NCBI GenBank assembly: GCA_041394885.1
Contig: JAWKHI010000005.1
Span: 62,001-126,000, forward strand
Reading direction: 5' to 3'
Length of the DNA stretch: 64,000 nucleotides
Source: DSOI01 sp041394885
GTDB taxonomy: Bacteria; Acidobacteriota; Terriglobia; Bryobacterales; Bryobacteraceae
In this document: positions 18,373 to 26,683 of the stretch, one piece after another
Numbering within the stretch: the stretch's first letter is position 1
Layout of the letters: every line of letters starts with the position of its first letter
Notes under the pieces: generated by a model
Seen by the model: only the letters and a program-made list of their open reading frames with translations
Databases searched by the model: none
What the model was told of the DNA's origin: nothing
Translations under genes and position numbers: made by a program

Positions 18373-19461
18373 ACGGGCCTCCGGGCGAGGTTGCGCACCC
18401 CGCGGGACGCGGGCCATCGGCCGGCCAGAGCAGGCGACGAGATAGGCGAGGAGCGCGGTGCCGCGTGTAGGTATGGGCGCGTAAGCGGACCGACAGGTCC
18501 GGCGACGCTGGTCCGCACTTATAATAAGCAGCCACGCATCGCTGCTGCGGGGCGCGTACGCGATGCTCGGGGAGACGCAACCGGCGACGTAGACCGGCTT
18601 CTTCTGGGTTTCTTCGCGAAATGGACGAGCAGGCGCTGTCTTCTTCCGGCCGGCGCCGAGAACGCGAATCCGGCGATAGCCGGTATTGCGGGGTCTTTGG
18701 ACCGGGCTGAAGCGGTCGAGACCGAGTTCGGCGCCCAATCCGTTCGTGGCCTTCTTCGCGGCGAAGGGTTAGGCGCCAGCACGACAAAGTCGTCGGCGTA
18801 GCGGACAAAGCGGATGCCTGCCTGGCGCAGGCTGCGGTCGAATCCGTCGAGGTAGTAATTGGCGAGGATGGGGAAAGGGGAGATCCCTGTGAACGCCGCA
18901 GCGATCCAGCGATAAAACCGTCCCACACTGGCTGCCGGCGATCCAGCCACGGAGCCGCCGAGCATGGGAGACGACGGCCCGAGCCAGTCGGCCAGCGCCG
19001 GCGAGGCAGAATGGAATGCCGGAGGCTATCGAAAAAAGACTCGATATTCTGGTGTCCAAACCTGATTTGCACCCCATGACCGGGAGTGGAGACGGCGCTA
19101 AGCCTCCGCCACAGGGTCAAACGACACATCCTGAGCGCACCGAGCGCGATCGTACGCGGACTAGCAACGCGGTCAATCACGGCCGGAACGCAGCAGGCGG
19201 CGCCCCCCGTGCTTCTTTTCCAGCCGGCGAGGCGGAGGGGAAGGGGCGGTAACGGTCTGCGGCGAGGGGAGGATCGAGGCCGCGAAGGAGCCTCAGCCGC
19301 GCTCGAAGCGGAGGACAGGACGCCATCGATCCGGGCATCCCTTTCTTGGCCTGGACGCGGGCCCAGGGCTTCCTCCACAGGTCGAGTTGCCCGGCGAGGA
19401 CGGAGGGGGGCACTTCGGCGATGCAGGATCCGAAGGGGCTGGCGTCAGCGGCTGGTTTCAT
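18370..19461 (-). pseudogene. Reverse transcriptase linked to Cas1 (frame-interrupted)
   Basis: ATG 19461 starts MKPAADASPFGSCIAEVPPS, then VLAGQLDLWRKPWARVQAKK with GMPG, the usual RT domain 0/1 opening. Later blocks are RYRPFPS, DRVAS, IESFFDSLRH, SPFSPILANYYLDGFDRSLR, and FVRYADDFVVLA. The catalytic YADD lies at 18789-18800. A thumb-like part follows (FAKKTRR, KKPVYVAGCVSP). With cas1 directly downstream this is a CRISPR-associated RT, which in characterised systems allows spacers to be taken from RNA. No intron RNA ends were seen. The end is set at a TGA overlapping a Cas1 ATG; fusion to Cas1 is the alternative. Confidence 0.85.
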
Positions 19462-20068
19462 CGTCCACCCCGGGGTTCCAGCGGACCAGTTGTTCGCGGC
19501 CGAACTCGAGGTCCGCCTTGGAGGCGCGGGCCATGCGGTTGGTGAACTCGTCGAGCGCGCGTTCCTTGAGGGCGTCGAGGAGTTCGACGGGCAATTGGCC
19601 GCGAAACTCTTCGAGGCGTTCGAGTTGGCGGGTGAATTCGCGGGTCATCTCGAGATGGGCGCGATTGACGAGCGAGAGGCGGATGATTTCGCCGAGGGTG
19701 CGAATCTCGAAGATGGCGGCTTCGGCGGCCTCGACGGCGCGCATGGTGGCGGCCCGGGTGAGGACTTCGTTGGCCATCCGGATGGCGCGCAGGTCGTCTT
19801 TGAAGATATCGAGGCGGGCGGCGAGGCTGGCGTCGCGGGCGGCGGCGTGGGCCTTACGTTCGGCGGACCAGGGGAGGGAAAGGGCACCGGGGGCGGCGAC
19901 AGCACCGGGATCCATGCGGGCGAGCAGATCGCGGCTGACGGTGCGGACGTCGTGCGCGCCGATGGGAGGCTGCGGCGTTGCGGCCTGGGGCGGAGCTTCG
20001 GCTTGGGAGGACTTCGCTTCCTTGATATCCGGTTCGGGATCGGGGGGAAAGGGAATGGGTTTGGTCAT
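19445..20068 (-). CDS. Unknown soluble protein coupled to the RT gene (gene B)
   Basis: A 207-residue intact protein starting MTKPIPFPPDPEPDIKEAKS at 20068, overlapping the gene A stop as ATGA. It ends at 19445, 17 bases inside the RT gene. A proline-rich N-terminus (about 1-45) is followed by a highly helical, charged body (RLDIFKDDLRAIRMANEVLT, AVEAAEAAIFEIRTLGEIIR, HLEMTREFTRQLERLEEFRG) and a short C-terminus. No signal peptide or membrane segment is seen. I do not recognise the family. Tight coupling on both sides suggests it is made together with RT, Cas1 and Cas2. Confidence 0.75.
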   Translation of the reverse strand: MTKPIPFPPDPEPDIKEAKSSQAEAPPQAATPQPPIGAHDVRTVSRDLLARMDPGAVAAPGALSLPWSAERKAHAAARDASLAARLDIFKDDLRAIRMANEVLTRAATMRAVEAAEAAIFEIRTLGEIIRLSLVNRAHLEMTREFTRQLERLEEFRGQLPVELLDALKERALDEFTNRMARASKADLEFGREQLVRWNPGVDDETSR

Positions 20069-20616
20069 CGGGCGCCTCGTTGTCTTGCTTCCCATTCGGT
20101 ACCGTGGGCGGGGGGCAGGCAGGCGGCGACCCGCTCGGCATCGCGCATTTCCACGAGGAAGCGCGCGCGTTCGAGGGCGGTGTCGCGGCGGTGGTCATTA
20201 TGAAAGAACGCGTGCTGGCAGGCGGCCAACCAATGCCAGATTCCGGTGGCGTTCTCCAGTTCGGCGCGAATGAGGGCGCGGGTTCGCCGCCAGCGAGCGA
20301 GGCGCTCGTCGAGCGGTTCGCGGTGGAGCCCGAGAGCGAGGGAGAGGGCGATGATTTCCGCCGCCGCGGCGTGGCCGCCGGCTCCGAAAGCGAGGTGCAG
20401 GCAGACGAACCAGCACACAACGCCGCCGAGCCAAGCGCGGCGGCGGACGACCGACCCCAGCCATGCGGTGTGGAGAGCGGCGGCGGCGAGGGCGGCGAGG
20501 GCGAGTGAGGAGTCCGGGAGGAATCGTGTTTTGAGGATGGGGGTGACCAGCCATGCCGCGCCGGAGGCGAGGAGGACGGCTGGCGTGAGGATGAGGAATC
20601 GATCTTCGGTGGACAT
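20065..20616 (-). CDS. Unknown membrane protein heading the RT-cas1 operon (gene A)
   Basis: A 183-residue protein; ATG 20616 follows GGAGGATCCC, a strong ribosome site, and is preferred over an upstream ATG at 20673. It has three or four membrane segments (about 7-27 FLILTPAVLLASGAAWLV, 34-54 SLALAALAAAALHTAWLGSV, 60-95 WLGGVVCWFVCLHLAFG and AEIIALSLALGL). A charged cytoplasmic part with WHWLAACQHAFFHND and several Arg-rich helices follows. The family is not recognised. It is coupled to gene B by ATGA and is the first gene of the adaptation operon. The frame is intact. Confidence 0.75.
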   Translation of the reverse strand: MSTEDRFLILTPAVLLASGAAWLVTPILKTRFLPDSSLALAALAAAALHTAWLGSVVRRRAWLGGVVCWFVCLHLAFGAGGHAAAAEIIALSLALGLHREPLDERLARWRRTRALIRAELENATGIWHWLAACQHAFFHNDHRRDTALERARFLVEMRDAERVAACLPPAHGTEWEARQRGAR

Positions 20617-20879
20617 GGGATCCTCCGTTGCGCAAGCCAAATGCCGTGGGGTGGATGGAAGTTTCCGCCCCAAAATGACGTCGCTGTCGAAGTCCCAATG
20701 GTGGTTGCGGAGCCCGGAGGGTCCGCGTGTGAGGGTAGACGCTCCCTCCGATGTGGGCGTTTCTCTCTGTAAGCGGTTGCTTGCATTTTTTTCAGAAATA
20801 TTTGTGGCGGGCGTGGGGGCGGGTGTGATAAGTTCTGGGTGCGTGGATGGGCGGCTTTTTGGGGGTCGCTCGGAGTTAG
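20617..20879. other. Promoter region of gene A
   Basis: No gene is recognised. This stretch separates divergent units: the leftward gene A/B/RT/cas1/cas2 operon and the rightward leader and array 2. A locally AT-rich patch (GCATTTTTTTCAGAAATATT, 20784-20803) could hold the minus-strand promoter. Nothing more specific is supported. Confidence 0.35.
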
Positions 20880-21092
20880 TTGTTTGATTAGGAAGGAGTT
20901 GTTTTAACTTGCTGAAACAGGCGAAAACGGGGTGGGGTTACGGGTGGCTTGTAAGTCCTGTGGCTGCAAGTGGTTACGAGGTGGGGCTGAGGTTTTGGGG
21001 CGGAATTTTGTGGGAGCGTGGGGGTGTGGAAAAGGAGGTTACGGAAAATCGTCTTGTAAGTGGTCTGGATTGAGGTTGGTAGAGAGGGTACA
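20880..21092 (+). promoter_or_regulatory. Leader of CRISPR array 2
   Basis: It lies directly before the first repeat of array 2. GATTAGGAAGGAGTTGTT (20886-20903), GGTTACGGAAAA (near 21,037) and TAGAGAGGGTACA next to the repeat match blocks in the array 1 leader in the same order and at similar distances (about 190 and 170 bases from leader block to first repeat). It also contains two CTTGTAAGT copies about 95 bases apart. This supports transcription rightward from here. No protein gene is recognised. Confidence 0.75.
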
Positions 21093-21250
21093 GGCGCGCG
21101 CCTTCCCCGAAGAGGAGGGGATTGAAACGCGACTATTGTCTCGACGCAAGGCGCGCGCCTTCCCGAAGAGGAGGATTGAACATATCTTTCCGTATCGGGA
21201 GAGCGGGCTATATGGGCGCGCGCCTTCCCCGAAGAGGAGGGGATTGAAAC
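21093..21250 (+). CRISPR. CRISPR array 2, three repeats and two spacers
   Basis: Repeats lie at 21093-21128, 21150-21181 and 21215-21250. The first and third are identical 36-mers that begin GGCGCGCGCCTTCCCC and end GAGGGGATTGAAAC; the middle copy lacks four bases. Spacers are 21 and 33 bases, the first unusually short. The loop between CCCC and GGGG differs from that of array 1 (GAAGAGGA against GACGAAGAA). A poor, fourth repeat-like stretch (GGCGCGCCCTGTCC and TATTGAGGGG, 21255-21284) follows. The array points away from the cas1 operon. Confidence 0.9.
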
Positions 21251-21323
21251 CTTAGGCGCGCCCTGTCCAGGCGTGTATTGAGGGGACGATTGTTCGCGGA
21301 GCGGTGGGGAGCGGAAGAACGGC

Positions 21324-22850
21324 CTACTTCGCCGGACCGGCAGCGGGACGCGCGGGCTTCTCGTAACTATCGATGATCTTCGGGCGTTCGCCGGCCGTGG
21401 AAATGCCGGCCGCAAGCATGAGCGTCGTAATGGCTTCGATGGTTGGCGCATCGGGACGCGGGAGACGGCTGATGTAGCCTTCGGCGATGAACAGCGGCGT
21501 GCCGCCGGCCTTGTTGGGATTTTTCCAGATCTGTGGATCGGCGCCGCGTGCGGCGAGCAGCTTCACCACGCGCGGGCTGATGTTGTAGGCGGCTCCATGC
21601 ATGGCGGTGTCGCCGTTTTTGTCGACGGTGTTGACGTCCGCACCGAGGTCGAGCAGCATCGTCACGGCCTCCAGGGCTTCGCTTTCCTCGCCGGCCTCTT
21701 CCTGCGGTTCGTTGGTGCCGACACCGGCGGCGGCCAATAGCGGCGTGGTGCCGTCGAAGTTCGGCAGCAGCGGATCGGCGCCCAATTCGAGGAGCAGGCG
21801 CATGAGGGGAACGTCACCGCGGTCGGCGGCAAAGAGAAACGGCGTCGCTCCCGGGGAGCCGATGCTCGAAGAAGTGGCCGGCTGTTTGGGCGAGCCCTTC
21901 GGGAGTTGAAAATTGACGCGCGCGCCACGCTTCACGATTTCGCGAACGAAACCGGCGCTCGACAGACGTCCCGCCCCGGAGGGCGGCGCGGGTTCGCTGC
22001 CGTCGCTCGAATCCGGCTTGCGCACGCCTGCCATCATGTGGAGCGGCGTGAAGCCGGTGCGTGCGTCGTTGGGATCGGCGCCCGCGTCGACGAGCGCGAT
22101 GGCGAGCTCGAAGTGGCCGTTGAGCACCGCGAGCGCCAGGGGGCTAATGCCCGCTCCCGCCGACGCGCCGGGACGCCAACTGCGCGCGGACCGTTCGATC
22201 ATCTCGTTTACGTCCGCGCCGGCCTCGATCAGCGCGCGGACTGTCTCGAGGTGGCCGCCGCGCACGGCAAAGAAAAACGCCTGGTAGCCGGATTCGGCGG
22301 AATCGTGGAGGCCGGCTCCGGCCGCGAGCAGCGCGCGGACCACCGCGGTGTGGCCTTCGGCGGCTGCCCACATGAGGGCCGTCTGGCCGAGCCGTTCTCG
22401 CGCGCCGGGGTTGGCGCCGTGCTCGAGCAGCGCCTTCACCACTTCCACATTCCCGGAGCGGGAGGCGAGCATGAGCATGGATTCGCCGCCTTTGCGTTCC
22501 GCATTGGCACCGGCTCCGGCTTCGAGCAACAGCTTCACCATCGCGGCGTTGCCGTTGGTGCATGCCTGCGCCAGAGGGGGCACGCCATAGCGATTCAATG
22601 CATTGACGTTCGCGCCCGCGCGCACGAGCAGGGCGGCGGTCGCGGCATCGTCGTAATAGGCGGCCCAATGCAGCGCGGTGGTTCCGTCCACCTGGGCGGC
22701 GTTCGCGTCCGCGCCGGCGTCGAGCAGCTTACGCACGGCGGCGGCGTCCTGCCGTTCGGCGGCATCGGCAAGGGGGGAGGGCGCGGGGACGGCGGCGAGG
22801 GCGGTGGTTCCCAGGAAAACGATGAGACCGGTGATGTTTCGCCAGTGCAT
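21324..22850 (-). CDS. Secreted ankyrin-repeat protein
   Basis: A 508-residue protein starting MHWRNITGLIVFLGTTALAA, a Sec-type signal peptide. About ten ankyrin repeats follow, each of the form DGTTALHWAAYYDD ... LLVRAGANVNA or GQTALMWAAAEGHTAVVRAL. A low-complexity insert lies near residues 270-320. Ankyrin repeats bind other proteins; this one probably works outside the cytoplasm. It ends next to array 2 and starts ten bases after the DUF1552 gene, so it is probably the last gene of the DUF1592/DUF1552/ankyrin operon. Frame intact; it marks the right edge of the defence island. Confidence 0.9.
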   Translation of the reverse strand: MHWRNITGLIVFLGTTALAAVPAPSPLADAAERQDAAAVRKLLDAGADANAAQVDGTTALHWAAYYDDAATAALLVRAGANVNALNRYGVPPLAQACTNGNAAMVKLLLEAGAGANAERKGGESMLMLASRSGNVEVVKALLEHGANPGARERLGQTALMWAAAEGHTAVVRALLAAGAGLHDSAESGYQAFFFAVRGGHLETVRALIEAGADVNEMIERSARSWRPGASAGAGISPLALAVLNGHFELAIALVDAGADPNDARTGFTPLHMMAGVRKPDSSDGSEPAPPSGAGRLSSAGFVREIVKRGARVNFQLPKGSPKQPATSSSIGSPGATPFLFAADRGDVPLMRLLLELGADPLLPNFDGTTPLLAAAGVGTNEPQEEAGEESEALEAVTMLLDLGADVNTVDKNGDTAMHGAAYNISPRVVKLLAARGADPQIWKNPNKAGGTPLFIAEGYISRLPRPDAPTIEAITTLMLAAGISTAGERPKIIDSYEKPARPAAGPAK

Positions 22851-22859
22851 GCGATTGCC

Positions 22860-24206
22860 TCAGCCCAAGTCGATTCGGTCGAACAGATCGTCGACTTTGG
22901 CGGTGCTGTCGCCGAACGAGTCCAGGTGAATGCCAACGCGATCCAAGAGCGTGAGGTGGAGGTTGGCGAGATTGGTTCCTTTTTCGTAGCGGATGTGCCG
23001 GCCGCCTTTGAGTCCGGTTGCGGCGCCGCCGGCCACCAGGATGGGAAGGTTTTCGTGATCGTGCAGGCTGGGATTGCCCATGCCGCTGCCGTACAGGTAG
23101 ACGGAGTGATCGAGGAGCGAGCCGGCGCCGTCGGGGGTGGCCTTCATGCGCTGGAGGAATTCGGAGAACAGGGAGATATGGTAGGTGTTGATTTTGGCGA
23201 TTTGCGCTACCTTCACGGGATCGTTGCCGTGATGGCTGGTGGGATGGTGCGGGTCCCGGACGCCGATTTCGGGATAGGTGCGGTTGCTCTGCTCGCGGGT
23301 GAACTGGAAGGCGATGACGCGGGTGATGTCGGCCTGGAAGGCGAGAATCTGGAGGTCAAACATCAACTTGGCGTGGTCGGCGAAGGCGGCGGGAACGCCG
23401 ACGGGCCGCTCGAGATCGGGTGTGCGGCCATCGGCCACGGCTTGTTCGGCGCGCTCGATCTCACGCTCCACCTGGCGCACGCTGTCGATGTACTGATCGA
23501 GGCGCGCGCGATCGGGGGCGCCCACGCGCTGCTTGAAGCGCGCGATCTCGCCGGTGAAGGAATCGAGCAGGCTGGCCCGGTTGCGCAGCGCGGCGCGGCG
23601 TGCCTCGGCATCGCCGCCTTCGCCGAACAAGCGCTCGAAGACGACGCGCGGATGCGCTTCCGAGGGAAGCGGCGTCGTCGGCGATGACCAGGACAGGCAA
23701 TTCTGATACACGCAGGAGTAGCCGTTGTTGCAGACGCCGGCCAGCGGATTGAGATCCATGGCCAGTTGGAGCGAGGCCACCTGCGTCTGGCGGCCCATCT
23801 CGTTGGCGGCGATCTGGTCAACGGTGGTGCCGGAAAAATAGTCCGAACTTTCGGTGTGTTTGGCGCTGGCCGCGCTCAGAAACGCGGAGTTGGAGGTGTC
23901 GTGCGTGCCGGGATAGGCGGTGGGCAACCGGAGATTGGTGATGACGGTGACCTGATCCTTGACGGGTTCGATGGGGGCAAGGATGGGGGAAAGGGCATCG
24001 AGCTTTCCCTGGCCGGGGGGAGTCCAGCGGTCCTGATCGCAGCCCATCGGGATGAACACGAAGCCGAGTCTGCGAACGGGTTTGGCGGGCGTGGCGGCCC
24101 AGGACGTGGCGGCGGGAATCATGGCGTCGAGCAGGGGGAGGGCCAGCGCCGCCTGCGCGCTTTTGAGCATCGCGCGTCTGGGTATCGCTTTCCTGGTTAG
24201 AAACAT
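22860..24206 (-). CDS. DUF1552 domain-containing protein
   Basis: A 448-residue protein with a leader containing paired Arg (IPRRAMLKSAQAALALPLLD), probably Tat or Sec exported. The body is that of DUF1552: RRLGFVFIPMGCDQDRWTPP, SDYFSGTTVDQIAANEMG, SCVYQNCLSWSSPTTPLPSE, PRVVFERLFG, HHPTSHHGND, and GSLLDHSVYLYGSGMGNPSL. The domain has a sulfatase/phosphatase-like look near its end but no proven activity. In planctomycetes and acidobacteria DUF1552 genes typically follow DUF1592 genes, as here (13 bases apart). Probably co-transcribed with DUF1592. Confidence 0.92.
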   Translation of the reverse strand: MFLTRKAIPRRAMLKSAQAALALPLLDAMIPAATSWAATPAKPVRRLGFVFIPMGCDQDRWTPPGQGKLDALSPILAPIEPVKDQVTVITNLRLPTAYPGTHDTSNSAFLSAASAKHTESSDYFSGTTVDQIAANEMGRQTQVASLQLAMDLNPLAGVCNNGYSCVYQNCLSWSSPTTPLPSEAHPRVVFERLFGEGGDAEARRAALRNRASLLDSFTGEIARFKQRVGAPDRARLDQYIDSVRQVEREIERAEQAVADGRTPDLERPVGVPAAFADHAKLMFDLQILAFQADITRVIAFQFTREQSNRTYPEIGVRDPHHPTSHHGNDPVKVAQIAKINTYHISLFSEFLQRMKATPDGAGSLLDHSVYLYGSGMGNPSLHDHENLPILVAGGAATGLKGGRHIRYEKGTNLANLHLTLLDRVGIHLDSFGDSTAKVDDLFDRIDLG

Positions 24207-24219
24207 CGGGTCATCCTTA

Positions 24220-26643
24220 CTACCTGGCTGGCATGTTGCTTCCCAAACGATGGGCCACGGGAGCCGTTTCCGCGCGCCGCATTTGAAACGGGGCGCTGTT
24301 CACGATTCCGAGAATGAGGGACGAGAACCGGTATCCATCGCTCTCGGCGCCGTGCAGAATTTTGCGGACGGCGGGCGCGTCGTAGTATTCGACGCCCCGT
24401 CCGAGCGCGAAGGTGAGCAGGTTTTCCGTGAGAGCGGTGGCGAACAGTTCGGGCCGGCGCAGGAGGGCGTCTTCCAGTCCGTCGACGCCTTGGAACTCGC
24501 GATCGCCGGGCACGGCTCCGGATGCGTCGACGGGTTGGTCTTCCACTTCGAGGTCCCGCCAGCGTCCGATGGCGTCGAAGTTTTCGAGCGAAAAGCCGAC
24601 GGGGTCGATGGTCCTGTGACAGCTTGCGCAGACGGCGTTGCTGCGATGCGCGGCGAGGCGCTCGCGCATGGAAAGATTGGCGGCCATGGTGCTTTCGTCG
24701 AGGGCCGGCACATTGGGCGGCGGTGCGGGGGGCGGCGCGCCCAGGATGTTGCGCAGCACGAGGACTCCGCGAAGCACGGGTGAGGTCCGGGTGGCGTAGG
24801 AGGTCACCGAGAGGACGCTACCCTGGCGCAGCAATCCGCCGCGTTTGCTTTGTGGGGGGAGCGTCACGCGGCGCAACCGGCTTCCGTAGACGCCTGGAAT
24901 TTCGTAGTGCTTGGCCAGCCGTTCGTTGAGGAACGTGTAGTCCGATTTGAGGAAGGTGAGGACGCTGCGATCCTCGCGAAGCACGCTGTCGAAGAAGAGC
25001 TCGGTCTCCTGGCGGAAGGCTTGGCGGAGGTTGTCGTCGAAGTCCCGAAAGAGATTGCCGCTAGGAATGACGGCGTCGATATTGCGGAGGCGCAGCCACT
25101 GTCCGGCGAAGTTGGTTGCGAGATTGAATGACCGCGGGTCGGCGAGCATGCGGCGGGCCTGCTTCTCGATCCCGCCGGGCTGACTGAGTTTGCCTTGTTC
25201 GGCGGCGTCGAGCAGTTCGTCGTCGGGGATGCTGCTCCAGAGGAAGAACGACAAGCGCGAGGCGAGATCGAGATCGCCGATCCGGTAGACTCCGTTGGCC
25301 GTTTTCGCGGGGTCGCTTTCGAGCCGGAACAGGAACTTCGGGTTGGTGAGCACCGCGGTGACCGCGGCGGTGATACCCGAATCGAAATCGCCTTCGGCGC
25401 GCCCCTTGCGATAGAACGCCATCGGCTCCTGCACGTCCGCGGCGGCGATCGGGCGCCGGTAGGCCCGGCGCATCAGCGTGGAGAGAATCCGGGCTGCGCA
25501 GTCCTCTTCCTGCTGTTTGCCGGGTCCTGTTGGGCGGCAGACGAACAAGCGTCGGCGGCTCGGTGTATCGTGGGCGCCTTTGGGCGCGTAGGGTCCGGTG
25601 ATGGCGATCTGGTCGACGGCGGGCGCGGTGCGCGGATGCCGCCGGTCATTGAACCGGGACTCCGCGGGCTGGCGGGGCGTCTCAATCAGCGACGCGCCTT
25701 CCTGGACGAAGGTGACGGCGAGGCGATGCGGACCCGCCTGTACGGGAATGCGCGTCTTCAACGCTTTTTCGTTGAGTGTTTCCGCGCCGATGGCTGCTCT
25801 CGAGACGGTGAAGGTGTGGACGGGTTGCCGGTCCAGCAGCAGCAGCATTTCGTGCGAACGGGAATCGCGCAGGCCGCTGACGACTCCCGCGAGATCGCGG
25901 GCGAGCAGGATCTGGATCTCGTATTCGCCGTCCTGGGCAAACGTATAGGAGATGGACATGCCGCCGCGAGTGCCGATCGGGAGGCCGGCCAAATGGTCTT
26001 CCTGGGTGAGGTCGGCGGGCAGGCCGATGGTGTCGCTCTGGAGAGAGGATTGCGTTGTTCCGACGGCGAGGCGGCTGATCTTCTGGGCGGCGGAGATGTA
26101 CCGGTTCAGGAGCGTGGGCGAGAGGTCGCCGAGGTTGACGTTGTCGAAGCCATGGCCGCTTTCGTCGGCGGGCAGAAGCGAAGCGGCATCGATGTCGAGG
26201 GCCAGCAGGTCCCGGATGGCGTTTTGATACTCGGTTCGATTGAGGCGCCGCAGCGTTTCGGTGCGTCCGGGATTGGGTGCGGCGGCGGAGGCAGCATCGA
26301 GCGAGGATTCGATCGACGCGAGGATCGCAAGGCGATCGGCGCTCGAAGGCTGCGGCGCGCCGGGAGGCGGCATCAGGCCAGTTCGCAACTTGCGGACCAC
26401 CTTTTCCCACAACTCGGGCCGTGCATCGGGTCTCGAAACGTCGGCTCGGACCAGACTCAGTCCGCCGTTGTTGCGGCGTTCGTTATGGCAGGTGGCGCAG
26501 TAGCGGTCCAGGAATTGGCGTTGGTTCGATGGGGAGGAAGCTCCAGCCCCTTCGCTGCGGGGCTGCGCGAGGCCCGGCGCCGTCGAAAGGAAGATCGCCG
26601 CGGCGAGACCGGCGAGTCCTGTTTTTTGGGCTGCCCAATTCAA
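24220..26643 (-). CDS. DUF1592 multi-domain protein with c-type haem motif
   Basis: An 807-residue exported protein; the start is taken as TTG 26643 (MNWAAQKTGLAGLAAAIFLS). A CATCHNERRNNGG haem-binding motif lies near residue 55. Then come DUF1587-like (LRRLNRTEYQNAIRDLLALD), DUF1595/DUF1592 (RIGDLDLASRLSFFLWSSIP, FAGQWLRLRNID) and DUF1588/DUF1585 parts (CASCHRTIDPVGFSLENFD, ALGRGVEYYDAPAVRKIL). The second CxxCH lies near residue 690. The family occurs in planctomycete and acidobacterial secretomes; a role in polymer breakdown with redox partners is guessed in general but not proven. It leads the DUF1592/DUF1552/ankyrin unit. Confidence 0.92.
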   Translation of the reverse strand: MNWAAQKTGLAGLAAAIFLSTAPGLAQPRSEGAGASSPSNQRQFLDRYCATCHNERRNNGGLSLVRADVSRPDARPELWEKVVRKLRTGLMPPPGAPQPSSADRLAILASIESSLDAASAAAPNPGRTETLRRLNRTEYQNAIRDLLALDIDAASLLPADESGHGFDNVNLGDLSPTLLNRYISAAQKISRLAVGTTQSSLQSDTIGLPADLTQEDHLAGLPIGTRGGMSISYTFAQDGEYEIQILLARDLAGVVSGLRDSRSHEMLLLLDRQPVHTFTVSRAAIGAETLNEKALKTRIPVQAGPHRLAVTFVQEGASLIETPRQPAESRFNDRRHPRTAPAVDQIAITGPYAPKGAHDTPSRRRLFVCRPTGPGKQQEEDCAARILSTLMRRAYRRPIAAADVQEPMAFYRKGRAEGDFDSGITAAVTAVLTNPKFLFRLESDPAKTANGVYRIGDLDLASRLSFFLWSSIPDDELLDAAEQGKLSQPGGIEKQARRMLADPRSFNLATNFAGQWLRLRNIDAVIPSGNLFRDFDDNLRQAFRQETELFFDSVLREDRSVLTFLKSDYTFLNERLAKHYEIPGVYGSRLRRVTLPPQSKRGGLLRQGSVLSVTSYATRTSPVLRGVLVLRNILGAPPPAPPPNVPALDESTMAANLSMRERLAAHRSNAVCASCHRTIDPVGFSLENFDAIGRWRDLEVEDQPVDASGAVPGDREFQGVDGLEDALLRRPELFATALTENLLTFALGRGVEYYDAPAVRKILHGAESDGYRFSSLILGIVNSAPFQMRRAETAPVAHRLGSNMPAR

Positions 26644-26683
26644 TTGACTTGCTACCAGTCACATTTTACTATCGCGGCTGCGT

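Noticed and set aside
18370..19461. The RT as a group II intron or retron RT
   Set aside because: No intron domain V-like RNA, retron msr/msd or maturase/endonuclease part was noticed, and the gene is followed directly by cas1 and cas2.
19086..20273. A plus-strand open frame of about 395 codons over the RT, gene B and gene A region
   Set aside because: Arg/Ser-rich shadow; the minus strand has overlapping coupled genes and RT motifs.
21251..21290. A fourth repeat of array 2
   Set aside because: Partial similarity only, with no full-length spacer before it. Mentioned in the array entry as possible degenerate end.
3063..21300. A mobile element carrying the defence island
   Set aside because: No integrase, transposase, inverted ends, tRNA target or flanking direct repeat was found inside the window.
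21906..23687. A plus-strand open frame of nearly 600 codons
   Set aside because: It lies opposite the ankyrin and DUF1552 genes, whose domains are clear. Its product has shadow-like composition.
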